Source: a virus
DNA: 36,699 nt
Direction: 5' to 3' (one strand)
Virus record (IMG/VR): IMGVR_UViG_3300046009_008280
Coordinates: 1-36,699 of that record
Shown here: piece after piece, positions 1 through 8,827 of the stretch
Layout: the number at the start of each line of letters is the position of its first letter
Position numbering within the stretch: position 1 is the first letter of the stretch
Position numbers and translations under genes: made by a program
Notes under the pieces: generated by a model
Told to the model about the DNA's origin: nothing
Database searches by the model: none
What the model saw: the letters and a program-made list of their open reading frames with translations, nothing else

Positions 1-288
1 AACACCATCGGTATTCCTATTGTATTCGATTACCACCACCATACATTCTGTACGGGTGACTTATCAGAGGAAGATGCATTAAGACTCGCCACATCGACGT
101 GGGGTACTGTAAAACCTGTTGTACACTACTCAGAAAGTAAAGCACTTCATGAGAATGATGAGAAGATAAAACCACAAGCGCATTCAGACTATATACATAC
201 ATTACCAAACACTTATGGGTTAGATGTTGATGTTATGTTAGAGACAAAACAGAAAGAGTTGACACTTCTAAAAATGATTAAAAAGTAA
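1..288 (+). CDS. uvdE: UV-damage endonuclease (UvdE/UvsE family), C-terminal fragment
   Basis: This is the last 95 codons of a gene that begins before the window, open in frame 1 and ending with TAA at 286-288. The segment IPIVFDYHHH (fragment residues 5-14) matches the metal-binding part of UvdE, a TIM-barrel nuclease that nicks DNA 5' of UV photoproducts. It is followed by ATSTWG and a stretch with further acidic and histidine residues, as expected near the end of the barrel. UvdE genes occur in a number of large phages, where they repair phage DNA. The family assignment rests on a short segment but the motif is distinctive. The upstream part, with the remaining catalytic residues, cannot be seen. 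Confidence 0.8.
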   Translation, partial: NTIGIPIVFDYHHHTFCTGDLSEEDALRLATSTWGTVKPVVHYSESKALHENDEKIKPQAHSDYIHTLPNTYGLDVDVMLETKQKELTLLKMIKK

Positions 289-321
289 AATTTTTATATT
301 TATTCGTAGTATTCTAAAACA

Positions 322-1122
322 ATGGGTAGAGCTATGATTAAGTTAAAAAAAATAATAGAAGGTATACTAAAAGAAAGTGTTCATGACAAGAACATATTCA
401 AAGCAGTATTTCTTGGTGGTGGACCTGGATCTGGTAAAGGATTCGTATTGGGGGGTTTAACAGGTACAACAGCGGGTGGAATCAGTCCATTTGGGGTAAA
501 AGTAGTTAATTCTGACACTTTTTACGAGTTTTTATTGAAAAGAAACAATCTTCCATTGATAATGGACCCTGGTTCTGACATATATTCTACACAGATGTTT
601 CAGAGAGAAAAGGCAAAATTAATGGCTTCAAATCAGTTTTTTCAGATAGTTAACGGTTGTTTACCTGTTTTTATCGATGGAACTGGTGCAGATTTACCTA
701 AAATTCAGAGAGTTTCAAGTATGTTACACTCATTGGGATATGATGTTGACATGGTGATGGTAAATACTTCATTAGATATAGCTCAACAAAGAAATCAAAT
801 GCGTGCAAGAAAAGTACCACCAATGATAGTAGCAAAGAAATGGGAAGAAGTTCAACATAACATTGGTGCTTTCCAAAGTTATTTTGGAAATCAACACTTT
901 CATGTAGTTGATAATAACAAATCATACAGTTCTGATTCAGAAGAGTATAATGATTTAATGCTTCAACTTTTTAGAAAAGGTAAAAGTATATTGGAAAGTC
1001 CATTACAAAATCAAGTTGGTAAAAAATTAATACAACTTATGCAAAAAGAAGGTGTTGCGTATCTTACAGATTTATCAATAAGTGAAGAGCTTATTGGTTT
1101 AATGAGAAATTTAGAACCATAG
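322..1122 (+). CDS. P-loop kinase, zeta-toxin-like
   Basis: The protein has 266 residues from ATG 322; ATG 334 (giving MIKLKKII) is an equally plausible start because neither has a strong ribosome binding site. A Walker A loop, GGPGSGKG, lies at residues 33-40 and follows a hydrophobic strand (AVFLGG), the classic start of a nucleotide-binding fold. Later strands read LPVFIDGTG (about 120-127) and DVDMVMVNTS, followed by an arginine-bearing stretch, QQRNQMRARKVP, that resembles the lid of zeta-toxin and small-molecule kinases. The likely activity is ATP-dependent phosphorylation of an unknown substrate. It is not next to an antitoxin gene, so a toxin role is not supported. Family level is fairly sure; substrate is unknown. 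Confidence 0.65.
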   Translation: MGRAMIKLKKIIEGILKESVHDKNIFKAVFLGGGPGSGKGFVLGGLTGTTAGGISPFGVKVVNSDTFYEFLLKRNNLPLIMDPGSDIYSTQMFQREKAKLMASNQFFQIVNGCLPVFIDGTGADLPKIQRVSSMLHSLGYDVDMVMVNTSLDIAQQRNQMRARKVPPMIVAKKWEEVQHNIGAFQSYFGNQHFHVVDNNKSYSSDSEEYNDLMLQLFRKGKSILESPLQNQVGKKLIQLMQKEGVAYLTDLSISEELIGLMRNLEP

Positions 1123-1132
1123 TGAGAATTTG

Positions 1133-2155
1133 ATGAAATCCAAATTATTGTCATTACAGACACTTATCTGGTTTTGTGCAATAGGTTTAGCATCTTTTTC
1201 TGGATATTATTCTGTATACGGAATATCCAAATTATTTTCTGGTGGTTCATGGTCAATCATAGGAATGGCTGCCATGCTTGAATTTTCCAAGTTAGTTGTT
1301 ATAACATTTTTACATGAGCACTTCAAAACACTTAAACTTTTATTTAAGTTTTATTTAATGTCATCCGCAGCGGTACTAATGATATTAACTTCTGTTGGTG
1401 TGTATGGTTATCTTACCAACTCGTATCAAGAAACGGCAAAATCTATTTATGAAACACAAAATAAAATTGCTCTTCTTGAACAAAAGAAAAAAATATTCAC
1501 GGAACAAAAAACACAAATCGATACGTTGGTTAAACAAAAAACTGAACGTATTTCCTCATACGATAGACTGAGACTTTCACAAGAAAACTCATTGAATTCC
1601 CAATTAACTCAGAAGCAAGGAACTCGCGGTTTACAAAAAAATATCCAATCAGTTGATCAATCCACACAAACACTCAATGAAGAAATTTCCCAACTTAACC
1701 AAAAATCTATTGGTTTATCAGATTCGGTTGCTTTATTAGAACAAAATAAATTAGTATTGGAAAATTCAACATTTAGTTCTGAAATTGGTCCATTACTTTA
1801 TTTGAGTAGATTAACAGGAAAACCAATGGACGTAATTGTAAATTGGTTTATACTTGTTCTTGTTTCTGTGTTTGACCCATTGGCAGTTTCTTTAATAATT
1901 GCTGCAAATCATTTAAGACATAAAGAAAAAGAAAGGATAAACGCAGAATCCCAAATAACAGATGCCGTAACCGTTTCCAAAATAGAAACTGTTCCAACTG
2001 AAGAAATAACGGAAGTAGTTGATATAGATACGGTTATAGAAAAAAAAGATTTGGAAAATGAGGAAAAAATGAGTATCTTTGAAGTTGATGAAGAAAAAAA
2101 AGTATTCTACGGAGAACCATCTGTTCACTCTTATAGAAGAGGGATTTCTGTATAG
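1133..2155 (+). CDS. Four-helix membrane protein with long coiled coil
   Basis: The frame is also open from TTG 1130, but ATG 1133 (340 residues) is the more natural start. Three hydrophobic segments lie in the first 95 residues (about 8-32, 38-60 and 70-95). A long Gln/Lys/Glu-rich heptad region follows (about 97-205) and then a fourth hydrophobic segment (about 232-258, containing the polar DPLAV). The C-terminal tail is strongly charged and Glu-rich. This gives a membrane protein whose coiled coil sits between membrane segments, presumably all on one side of the inner membrane. I do not recognise the family. It precedes the ClpP-like protease and another membrane-anchored coiled-coil protein, which suggests that the three act together, but no function can be read from the sequence. 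Confidence 0.75.
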   Translation: MKSKLLSLQTLIWFCAIGLASFSGYYSVYGISKLFSGGSWSIIGMAAMLEFSKLVVITFLHEHFKTLKLLFKFYLMSSAAVLMILTSVGVYGYLTNSYQETAKSIYETQNKIALLEQKKKIFTEQKTQIDTLVKQKTERISSYDRLRLSQENSLNSQLTQKQGTRGLQKNIQSVDQSTQTLNEEISQLNQKSIGLSDSVALLEQNKLVLENSTFSSEIGPLLYLSRLTGKPMDVIVNWFILVLVSVFDPLAVSLIIAANHLRHKEKERINAESQITDAVTVSKIETVPTEEITEVVDIDTVIEKKDLENEEKMSIFEVDEEKKVFYGEPSVHSYRRGISV

Positions 2156-2187
2156 AATACTATTATTATATATACTGGAGTAGTTAT

Positions 2188-2868
2188 ATGGAAGATTTTT
2201 ATGATGACGGAGTTAGTGTTAAAAATATGGGTATTATTGAACATGATAACATTGAAAAAAATGCAAAGCAAGAAGAAGATATTCCGTTACGATGGAAAGA
2301 AGCAACTACTCAAATGGATTATGGTATAGACGTAAATGCTTCAAGTGTTCTTTTGTTTGGTGAAATTATGGATGGTACTCTTTATGATTTAATTACTCGA
2401 ATTAGAGCAATTTTACATATGAGAGAAGAAAATTTTCCCAAAAATTCTGATCCAATTAACCTTGTTATTAATTCAACTGGCGGTTCTGTATATGAAGCGT
2501 TGGGTATTATTGATTACATTCAAAGTTTGCATGTTAAAGTAAATACAATTGTACGTGGATGCGCAATGTCAGCCGCTGCTCTTATTTTATGTGCTGGTAC
2601 AGGTATTCGTGCCGCATCTAAGAATAGTACAATAATGTTCCACGAAATGTCTTCCGATATTTACGGTAAATCATCTGATATGAAAGCCAATGTTCAGCAC
2701 ATGGAAAAGTTAGAAAACATTTTATTAGATATTATGCATACAAATTCCAAAAAAGACGTTGAATGGTGGAAAACAACTACGATTAAAGATTTTTATATTA
2801 CACCAGTAGAAGCATTGGAATTGGGTGTTATTGATACAATTATACAACCTAAACACACAAGAGGATAA
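2188..2868 (+). CDS. ClpP-like serine protease
   Basis: This 226-residue protein has the ClpP/S14 fold signature. INSTGGSVYEALGIIDYI (about 94-111) corresponds to the oxyanion and dimer strand. GCAMSAAALIL contains the probable nucleophile Ser128, FHEM contains His152, and KKDVEWW contains a candidate Asp190. The Ser-to-His distance (24) is close to that of E. coli ClpP, while the His-to-Asp distance is shorter. A variable 50-residue N-terminal part precedes the fold. GGAG at 2177-2180, seven bases before ATG, supports the start. Phages use such enzymes as prohead proteases or to modify host proteolysis. No capsid gene is visible nearby, so the role is open. The assignment to the ClpP superfamily is firm; activity rests on the triad. 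Confidence 0.85.
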   Translation: MEDFYDDGVSVKNMGIIEHDNIEKNAKQEEDIPLRWKEATTQMDYGIDVNASSVLLFGEIMDGTLYDLITRIRAILHMREENFPKNSDPINLVINSTGGSVYEALGIIDYIQSLHVKVNTIVRGCAMSAAALILCAGTGIRAASKNSTIMFHEMSSDIYGKSSDMKANVQHMEKLENILLDIMHTNSKKDVEWWKTTTIKDFYITPVEALELGVIDTIIQPKHTRG

Positions 2869-2871
2869 TTT

Positions 2872-3204
2872 ATGCTTATTTTAGTGTGTATACTGTTACT
2901 TTTATTGTGTGGGGCAGGTTATGTTATATATAACCTAAACAAAAAATACACAGAATTGGAAGAAATTGCATTAGAAAATCAAGAATTTGTATTGTCACTT
3001 AGAAATAGAGTACAATCTCATAGGTCTGCATTAAAACAATTAGATAGAATTGGTTCGTTTGAAGCAGACGATGAAACTGGTTATTTTTTCAAAGAATTAA
3101 AGAAAATAATAAACGATATAAATTATTACTTTGATGAAAAACCAATTGAAGAAAATGAAGAAACTAATAGTAGAAGAGTTGGTATGTTTTCAAATATAGA
3201 GTGA
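2872..3204 (+). CDS. Small membrane-anchored coiled-coil protein
   Basis: The 110-residue product begins with a strong hydrophobic segment (residues 2-21, LILVCILLLLLCGAGYVIY). It is followed by a charged, helix-prone region rich in Glu, Asn and Gln and an acidic tail. This is the pattern of a single-pass inner-membrane protein with its body on one side; a cleavage site is not obvious. AGAGGA at 2860-2865 is well placed for ATG 2872, and only three bases separate it from the protease gene, so the two are co-translated. The family is unknown. A spanin-like role is conceivable from size and topology, but there is no partner gene and no lipobox, so I do not propose it. Confidence 0.65.
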   Translation: MLILVCILLLLLCGAGYVIYNLNKKYTELEEIALENQEFVLSLRNRVQSHRSALKQLDRIGSFEADDETGYFFKELKKIINDINYYFDEKPIEENEETNSRRVGMFSNIE

Positions 3205-3211
3205 GATTGAA

Positions 3212-3988
3212 ATGGAAGTAACTAAGGAAGTAACTAAGGAAGTACCTACGATTGAGGCAGAAGTAAAGCCGAAAGTTAAACAAACTATATATTTCACCCA
3301 AGAAACCGAAGATGCTATTGTAACATACAATACCATTGAAGATGACATACAGCGTAATATAATTTATACCAAAAAGATTCATCCTGCATTTTATAAACTT
3401 GCAGAAATAATGATTCATAGATTCAAGTTTTATAATTTTGATGTTTCACATGAAGATGTTAAACATGAAGTTGTTGCTTTCTTACATGAAAAAATCCATA
3501 AATATAAAGCAGAAAGTGGCAAAGCATTTTCTTATTTTTCAATTGTTGCCAAACATTATCTTATTGCTGAAAACAATAAAAATTATTATCATTTTAAACG
3601 CAGTCAGGATATTCAGACGATTGATGCTGAGAGAAATATAGTAAATGAAAAAATAAGAACTGACATGATAGAAGAAAAAAAAGACTTTATTGATTTGTTT
3701 TCTAATATTGTAGAAAAGTACTTACCACTTTTATTTTCAAAGAAACGAGATATGCAAGTTGCAGATTCTATTATATATTTGTTTAAGACACGAGAAAATA
3801 TAGAAAACTATAATAAAAAGGCTATATACATTCTTATTCGTGAGAGAACAGGAATAAGTTCACAATATATAACTAATGTTATAAACAAAATAAAATACAT
3901 TTATACAAAATTGTACAAACAATATCGTAATGGTGCTAACATAAATAATTTATCTTGGTACGAATTACAAGACATTATTAACAACTAA
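3212..3988 (+). CDS. gp55: Late-transcription sigma factor, gp55-like
   Basis: The 258-residue protein has the helical sigma region 2 pattern of T4 gp55: KKIHPAFYKLAEIMIHRFKF, then HEVVAFLHEKIHKYKAESGKA, then FSYFSIVAKHYLIAENNK. The last two are the hallmark of sigma factors that bind RNA polymerase and open a simple late-promoter box. T4 gp55 has about 185 residues. Here there is an added N-terminal leader of about 20 residues made partly of a repeated EVTK unit and a longer C-terminal part. The C-terminal region (SSQYITNVINKIKYI) may form a helix-turn-helix. The gene probably directs expression of the structural genes that follow. Homology is inferred from pattern, not from a search. Confidence 0.75.
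   Translation: MEVTKEVTKEVPTIEAEVKPKVKQTIYFTQETEDAIVTYNTIEDDIQRNIIYTKKIHPAFYKLAEIMIHRFKFYNFDVSHEDVKHEVVAFLHEKIHKYKAESGKAFSYFSIVAKHYLIAENNKNYYHFKRSQDIQTIDAERNIVNEKIRTDMIEEKKDFIDLFSNIVEKYLPLLFSKKRDMQVADSIIYLFKTRENIENYNKKAIYILIRERTGISSQYITNVINKIKYIYTKLYKQYRNGANINNLSWYELQDIINN
3215..3244 (+). repeat. 12-bp tandem repeat at start of sigma gene
   Basis: GAAGTAACTAAG occurs twice in direct succession (3215-3226, 3227-3238) and is followed by a half copy (3239-3244). It encodes EVTK-EVTK-EV right after the initiator Met. Copy-number change would keep the reading frame. Confidence 0.9.
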
Positions 3989-4001
3989 CATATTTATCTA
4001 T

Positions 4002-4391
4002 ATGAGCTTTGATCAAGAATTATTTGGAAATAAAAAGTTTTCTGATTTATTAAAAGATATTTACGATAATCAGAAAAAAAAGGAACGGCAACTCAATTTA
4101 TTGATTGCAGACCTAAAACCACTTATAACTAATATAAGTGATGCTGGTATGTTAGTTCCCTCTATCAAAGACTTAATGGAAGTGTCAGTTAAGAATGATG
4201 AACATTTAGTTAAATTGGCAGCGGTTATACAACGTGCTACAAGTAATAAAACTGAGGAGTCTTCCTCGTTCTTGACTGATGAAGAAAAAGAAGCCTTATT
4301 AAAGGGATTTCAAGAAATTCAAGAAGAACAAGAGGAAAACAAAATTGGCACAAAATCCACAAAAGACGATTCTGAATGGTCAGGAATATGA
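4002..4391 (+). CDS. Small helical protein of unknown function
   Basis: This 129-residue protein is highly charged and predicted to be mostly helical, with a Glu/Gln-rich C-terminal third (about 95-120). It has no membrane segment and no motif I can name. It lies directly between the sigma factor and the gp5-like hub gene, and its last 47 bases overlap that gene in another frame, so the two are likely translated together. In T4 a small late co-activator (gp33) works with gp55, and the size and position would allow a comparable protein, but nothing in the sequence specifically supports that. No ribosome binding site is visible; an ATATTTAT motif ends only four bases before the start codon. Confidence 0.7.
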   Translation: MSFDQELFGNKKFSDLLKDIYDNQKKKERQLNLLIADLKPLITNISDAGMLVPSIKDLMEVSVKNDEHLVKLAAVIQRATSNKTEESSSFLTDEEKEALLKGFQEIQEEQEENKIGTKSTKDDSEWSGI

Positions 4392-6648
4392 GAATATTCC
4401 TGCTGAAGTTGTTACGGTAGATTTTAGCGGTAAAAATAAAGAAAAATTATATACCATCTATTGTAAGTTCTTAGGTGCATTCGGCTCACAGACTCAACAA
4501 AATGTTGTTTCTGCAAGACCTTTAGACGCAAACATAAAAAACATACCAGTAAAAGGTGAAGTCGTTATGTTGGTTAAAGGTCCAACGTCATATAATAGTG
4601 CTCTTCGTTCAGGTCAAGAATATTACTACACAAATCCAGTCTCAATACAAAGTTCAGTACATCACAATGGTATTCCAGGTGTAACTGACTTTTCAGATAA
4701 ACCATCTACTCAAAATTTAAGTGCAAGAAAAAATGCAGAGGATGGTGCTACTAATAGAGTTGAATCACGTTTAGAAACAGGTAAAACGATAGATCCAGGA
4801 TTTCCAGAAAGATTGGATGTTTACCCAATTCAACCTTATCCTGGTGATATTATCATTGAGGGTAGGTGGGGAAATTCAATTAGATTGGGTTCTACTGTTG
4901 ATGAAAGAAGAGAATATCCACAAAGACCACTTTGGAAAAAAGGATTGGGTGATACTGGAAACCCTATATTAATAATTTCAAACGGTACTAATCCAGATAA
5001 AAAACCTTTTAATGAATTTATTCTCGAAGATCCAAACAATGATGATACATCGATTTGGATGACATCTGGACAATCGATAAACTTTACTCCGGCATCTACC
5101 ATAACAAATTCAATTGAAAATAGAGCAGTGAATCTGTTAACACGAAATGTTTTTGCGGGTAATCAAATTTTATTATCATCTGACAGAATAATTTTAAATG
5201 CTAAAAAACAAGAGTTAATTGGATTCAGTAGTGAAGGAATAGGATTTTCTTCTGAAAAAGCGATAGCGTTAGATTCTGGAATAGTTGTAGAAATGGAATC
5301 TAATCGTATAAATTTAGGCATAAACGCAGTATCTCCTGTTTTATTAGGTGACAAAACCATGCAATGGTTAGGTGACTTATGTGATTCACTTGCTAGTTTA
5401 TGTACATCGATAAGTAAACAAACCCACTTAACAGGTACAGGTGAATCACTTCCACCAACAAACGCTCCAGACTTTAATAAAATTAAATCAGATATAAAAT
5501 CATTACGCTCTTCTATAAAATCACTTCCAAGTAATTTAGTATTTGTTTGTGAAAATCCTGGCGGACCAACAAAAGCAGAAATGGATAAAGCTAAGGAAAG
5601 AGCTGCGAGTGGTGGTGGCTATGTTGAAACTAACAAACTAGATGGTGATAAGCCAGATATATTAGCAGGTGTAGAATTGGAGCAACCAGTGGTTAACGTT
5701 GTAACTATACTTACTGAATTAGGTGAAATTGAAAAACAGAAAAAAGTAATATTGGAAGAAATTTCTAAAGCATCTGGAACTTCGTTAACACCTGCTTCAG
5801 AAATGGGTATGAGTAGCGGAGAAGCAGAAGAAGCAGCAGAAAGAGGAGATTTTGCAACTGATCCTAATACACCAACTGATCCTAATACACCAACTGATCC
5901 TAATACACCAACTGATCCTAATACACCAACAACACCACCACCGACTGTTCAAATACCTGGTAGTGTTTCTTCTAATTATCCCAATGGTTTAACATACGAA
6001 CAATTAGGTTTAGAGCCGGCCAAGATGAAAAATATTGGTGGTAGATGGAATTATGATGGTGATGTTGATTTATCAGCAAAAACAAATCCACTTACAAATA
6101 AAAGATTTACAGAAATTCCTATACCGTTTGGTGTAGTAGCTGGTAATTTTAATTGTTCTAATATGGAAATTAAATCATTGAAGAATTCTCCAACTGAACT
6201 CGGTGGAACATTTAATTGTTCTGGAAACCAATTAGAATCCTTACAAGAAGGTCCAAAGAAAGCAAAATCATATCTATGTAAAAACTCAGAATTAAAATCT
6301 TTAACTGGCGGACCAACTGAAGTTACAAGTGAATTTGATTGTAGTGGAAACAGATTGGATACTTTAGTTGGTGGTCCAACTAAAGTTGGTTTTGCGTACC
6401 GCTTGGATGGAAACATAAAGATAACTTCATTGAAAGGTATTTCTGCAAATGGTCCATTGAATCCATTACAAATATTACAATGTGACAATTGTTCATTAAC
6501 AGATGCAACAATATTTGCAGGTGTAAATGAAATAAAAACAAAAACATTCAATGGTGGTTATCAACAAGATGCAGCAGATGGTACAGCAATAAAATTAGAT
6601 GCTACAATAATAAAAGAAATTACAGGTGCAAAAAATATATACGTTTAA
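4345..6648 (+). CDS. gp5-like baseplate hub protein with C-terminal LRR module
   Basis: The start is TTG 4345, chosen because AGAGGA (4331-4336) sits eight bases upstream and the protein then begins in step with the conserved region. Residues about 15-100 have the character of the gp5 OB-fold domain (VKGEVVMLVKGP, then TNPVSIQS). Residues about 150-215 (PIQPYPGDIIIEGRWGNSIR, GNPILIISNG) and 225-340 are rich in short beta strands and resemble the base of a spike. No lysozyme domain is present, in contrast to T4 gp5. A linker of four TDPNTP units follows (505-528). The last 230 residues form a leucine-rich-repeat module (core about 600-690) with units of the form FxCSGNxLxSLxGGP. The role is probably the central hub or spike. 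Two later proteins carry the same C-terminal module. Confidence 0.7.
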   Translation: MAQNPQKTILNGQEYENIPAEVVTVDFSGKNKEKLYTIYCKFLGAFGSQTQQNVVSARPLDANIKNIPVKGEVVMLVKGPTSYNSALRSGQEYYYTNPVSIQSSVHHNGIPGVTDFSDKPSTQNLSARKNAEDGATNRVESRLETGKTIDPGFPERLDVYPIQPYPGDIIIEGRWGNSIRLGSTVDERREYPQRPLWKKGLGDTGNPILIISNGTNPDKKPFNEFILEDPNNDDTSIWMTSGQSINFTPASTITNSIENRAVNLLTRNVFAGNQILLSSDRIILNAKKQELIGFSSEGIGFSSEKAIALDSGIVVEMESNRINLGINAVSPVLLGDKTMQWLGDLCDSLASLCTSISKQTHLTGTGESLPPTNAPDFNKIKSDIKSLRSSIKSLPSNLVFVCENPGGPTKAEMDKAKERAASGGGYVETNKLDGDKPDILAGVELEQPVVNVVTILTELGEIEKQKKVILEEISKASGTSLTPASEMGMSSGEAEEAAERGDFATDPNTPTDPNTPTDPNTPTDPNTPTTPPPTVQIPGSVSSNYPNGLTYEQLGLEPAKMKNIGGRWNYDGDVDLSAKTNPLTNKRFTEIPIPFGVVAGNFNCSNMEIKSLKNSPTELGGTFNCSGNQLESLQEGPKKAKSYLCKNSELKSLTGGPTEVTSEFDCSGNRLDTLVGGPTKVGFAYRLDGNIKITSLKGISANGPLNPLQILQCDNCSLTDATIFAGVNEIKTKTFNGGYQQDAADGTAIKLDATIIKEITGAKNIYV
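5857..5928 (+). repeat. Four perfect 18-bp tandem repeats (TDPNTP linker)
   Basis: ACTGATCCTAATACACCA is repeated four times without a mismatch (5857-5874, 5875-5892, 5893-5910, 5911-5928). It encodes TDPNTP four times as a Pro/Asp/Thr linker between the hub body and the LRR module. Perfect identity points to recent expansion. Any gain or loss of a unit keeps the frame and only changes linker length. Confidence 0.97.
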
Positions 6649-6661
6649 TTGGAGATAAAAT

Positions 6662-8812
6662 TTGGCTGGTTTTTCCACATATACAGTAACGGCAAATGAC
6701 TTTATATTCTTAAAATGTTCAAAGGCAGTAGAGGAGAGTGGATTTACATTACCACAAACTTTTAAGTTTATAGAATGTCCTGATGATCCGCATACAACAG
6801 AAGATGCTGTAAAACATAGAAAACTAGCAAGAGTATATTCGATAGCAAATATATATTGTTCTGGATTTGAATTAGAGTTAAGTGATAAAACAAAAAAATA
6901 CTTAAACGGTTATGAATACATAGGCGATGATAAATGTCCTATTGTAATTTTAGAAAAAGATAAAGCACCTACCGAAGACGATAAACCAGCACCAACTGAA
7001 AACATTAATGCAAAGAAAATGTTTGAATCAACAGTAAATTCTCCATTAACGTATGAATACACATTAGTAAACGCAAGAACGGCTGTATATGACGGTTTTA
7101 CACAAAGTGTAAAGGATTCTATATTAAGTGGAAAAATAAATGTTGACGCACTAAAAGATTCTGCTATAAACGCATTAAAAGATGCTGCACCTGGTGTTTT
7201 AAATTCTTTAGCTTCTAGTCTTGGTGTAGATACAAAAACATTGTCAGCAATAACAGATATTGTTGATTTTGTAGGTAGTGACAACATTATTAATGGTGAC
7301 ATTGATGCTATTAAGAAAAAATTATTAGAACAATTGGAATTAAAAAATTTAGTAGATATTGCATCAAAGCCAGAAATAACAGAAATATTATCTAAAACTT
7401 TAAATATTGGTAAAGATACTCTTACTAATTTATTTGATTCTTCAAAAAACATAAAAACATTGTCTGATATTAAATATATTGAAACATACACTACTACGGA
7501 TGATATATTTAAAGTAAGAATTATTGATGAAAATTTCTTAAATTCAAGACAATCACTTGATTTGATAGTATCCGCATCAGTTTTATTTTATTCAGATGAT
7601 GAGAAAGATAGAATAGAAGGTGAAAGAATAGCTAAGGGACTTTCCAAAGAATTTTTAAACCTACTTAAACCGATAGATACGACTTTTGATGAAAATGTAC
7701 AACCAAGACAAAGAGTTGTTTCTAAGGGTACTTGGTTAACATCATTTAATAAAGTGGATTATCGTATTCAAAAAATTGCTGCAATAGGGTTGGGATTTGG
7801 TATAGAAGAAGAAGGTGTTACAAAACTTCAAACATATATAGATAATTTGAATAAATATCAACAATTGAATGAAAAATCAGATGAATTGAGGGAAGGATTA
7901 AAAGACCACACCGAAATATTAGAAGAAGAAAACAGGTATAATTCAGATGCAGAAAAAGACTATAAAGAAAAACATGGTCTTACAGATAAACAATATGAAG
8001 ATTCTTTAGATATAGTGTATGATAGAAATAATGATAATCAATCGGACGTGGAATGTTATCAGGATACAGATCCAGACCAAGAAACACCAAATCCAGATAA
8101 TCCAGTTGATGTTATGGATCTTAATCCTGCATTGACTGTCAAGGATTCATTAGGAAATGTGATTTCATATAATGGTGACATTATATTAACTGGAAAAAGA
8201 AACGGTTATGATGGTAATTTATTAAAATCTATACCATTTAAAATTAAAAATGTTAATGGTAAATTTATATGTAAGAATATGGGATTAAAGAGTTTAGAAA
8301 ATGCACCAGATGTTGTAGAAGGTGATTTTGATTGTTCTGGTAACGAATTGGTTTCTTTAGATTTTGGACCAAAATCTGTTGGTGGGAATTATTTTGCTAA
8401 TAAAAATAAATTAGAAAACTTAGACGGACTTCCAGGTTCAATAGGACAAAATTTGAATTTATCTGAAAATAGAATAAGTAGTTTAGAAAATTTAGGTTGT
8501 GGAAAATCATCAACAGCATTAGGTTGCCCAACTACTGTGTTTGGTGATGTTAATTTATATGATAATGATTTAACTTCATTGAATAATGCAAATTTGAATA
8601 TTCGTGGTACACTTGATGTTAGTAAAAATGAATTAACCGATGCAACTATTTTTACGGGTATAAGTGAAGGATTGGGTGGTAAAAATGAGAGTTTCACTTC
8701 CGATATACGAGTTAAGAAATTCATTGGTATTAATCAACAACCAGACGGTGTTGAAAAATTAAGTAGCAGTTTAATTGGAAAAACATTACAAATAGACAAT
8801 ATTATAGTTTGA
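6662..8812 (+). CDS. Structural protein with C-terminal LRR module
   Basis: The start is TTG 6662, with GGAG at 6651-6654 seven bases upstream. The first 110 residues resemble no family I know. A helical middle part (about 150-260) has many Leu, Ile and Asp residues, and a mixed region follows (300-400). A charged helical stretch (about 395-455) leads to an acidic Asp/Pro linker (about 468-482, TDPDQETPNPDNP). The rest is a leucine-rich-repeat module (about 534-665) of the same type as in the preceding gene, ending with the same closing pattern (DATIFTGI, then GINQQPDG, then an aliphatic final strand). It shares the leader ATTGGAG with the next gene. The function is unknown; its place in the hub block suggests a tail-tip or spike-associated protein. 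Confidence 0.75.
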   Translation: MAGFSTYTVTANDFIFLKCSKAVEESGFTLPQTFKFIECPDDPHTTEDAVKHRKLARVYSIANIYCSGFELELSDKTKKYLNGYEYIGDDKCPIVILEKDKAPTEDDKPAPTENINAKKMFESTVNSPLTYEYTLVNARTAVYDGFTQSVKDSILSGKINVDALKDSAINALKDAAPGVLNSLASSLGVDTKTLSAITDIVDFVGSDNIINGDIDAIKKKLLEQLELKNLVDIASKPEITEILSKTLNIGKDTLTNLFDSSKNIKTLSDIKYIETYTTTDDIFKVRIIDENFLNSRQSLDLIVSASVLFYSDDEKDRIEGERIAKGLSKEFLNLLKPIDTTFDENVQPRQRVVSKGTWLTSFNKVDYRIQKIAAIGLGFGIEEEGVTKLQTYIDNLNKYQQLNEKSDELREGLKDHTEILEEENRYNSDAEKDYKEKHGLTDKQYEDSLDIVYDRNNDNQSDVECYQDTDPDQETPNPDNPVDVMDLNPALTVKDSLGNVISYNGDIILTGKRNGYDGNLLKSIPFKIKNVNGKFICKNMGLKSLENAPDVVEGDFDCSGNELVSLDFGPKSVGGNYFANKNKLENLDGLPGSIGQNLNLSENRISSLENLGCGKSSTALGCPTTVFGDVNLYDNDLTSLNNANLNIRGTLDVSKNELTDATIFTGISEGLGGKNESFTSDIRVKKFIGINQQPDGVEKLSSSLIGKTLQIDNIIV

Positions 8813-8827
8813 TAATTGGAGTTTTAA

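Noticed and set aside
322-1122. Toxin-antitoxin system based on the zeta-like kinase
   Set aside because: No small antitoxin-like gene lies next to it; both neighbours are unrelated.
6051-6551. Long minus-strand reading frames opposite the LRR and tail genes
   Set aside because: They lie opposite well-supported + strand genes, lack ribosome binding sites and recognisable products, and are by-products of codon bias.
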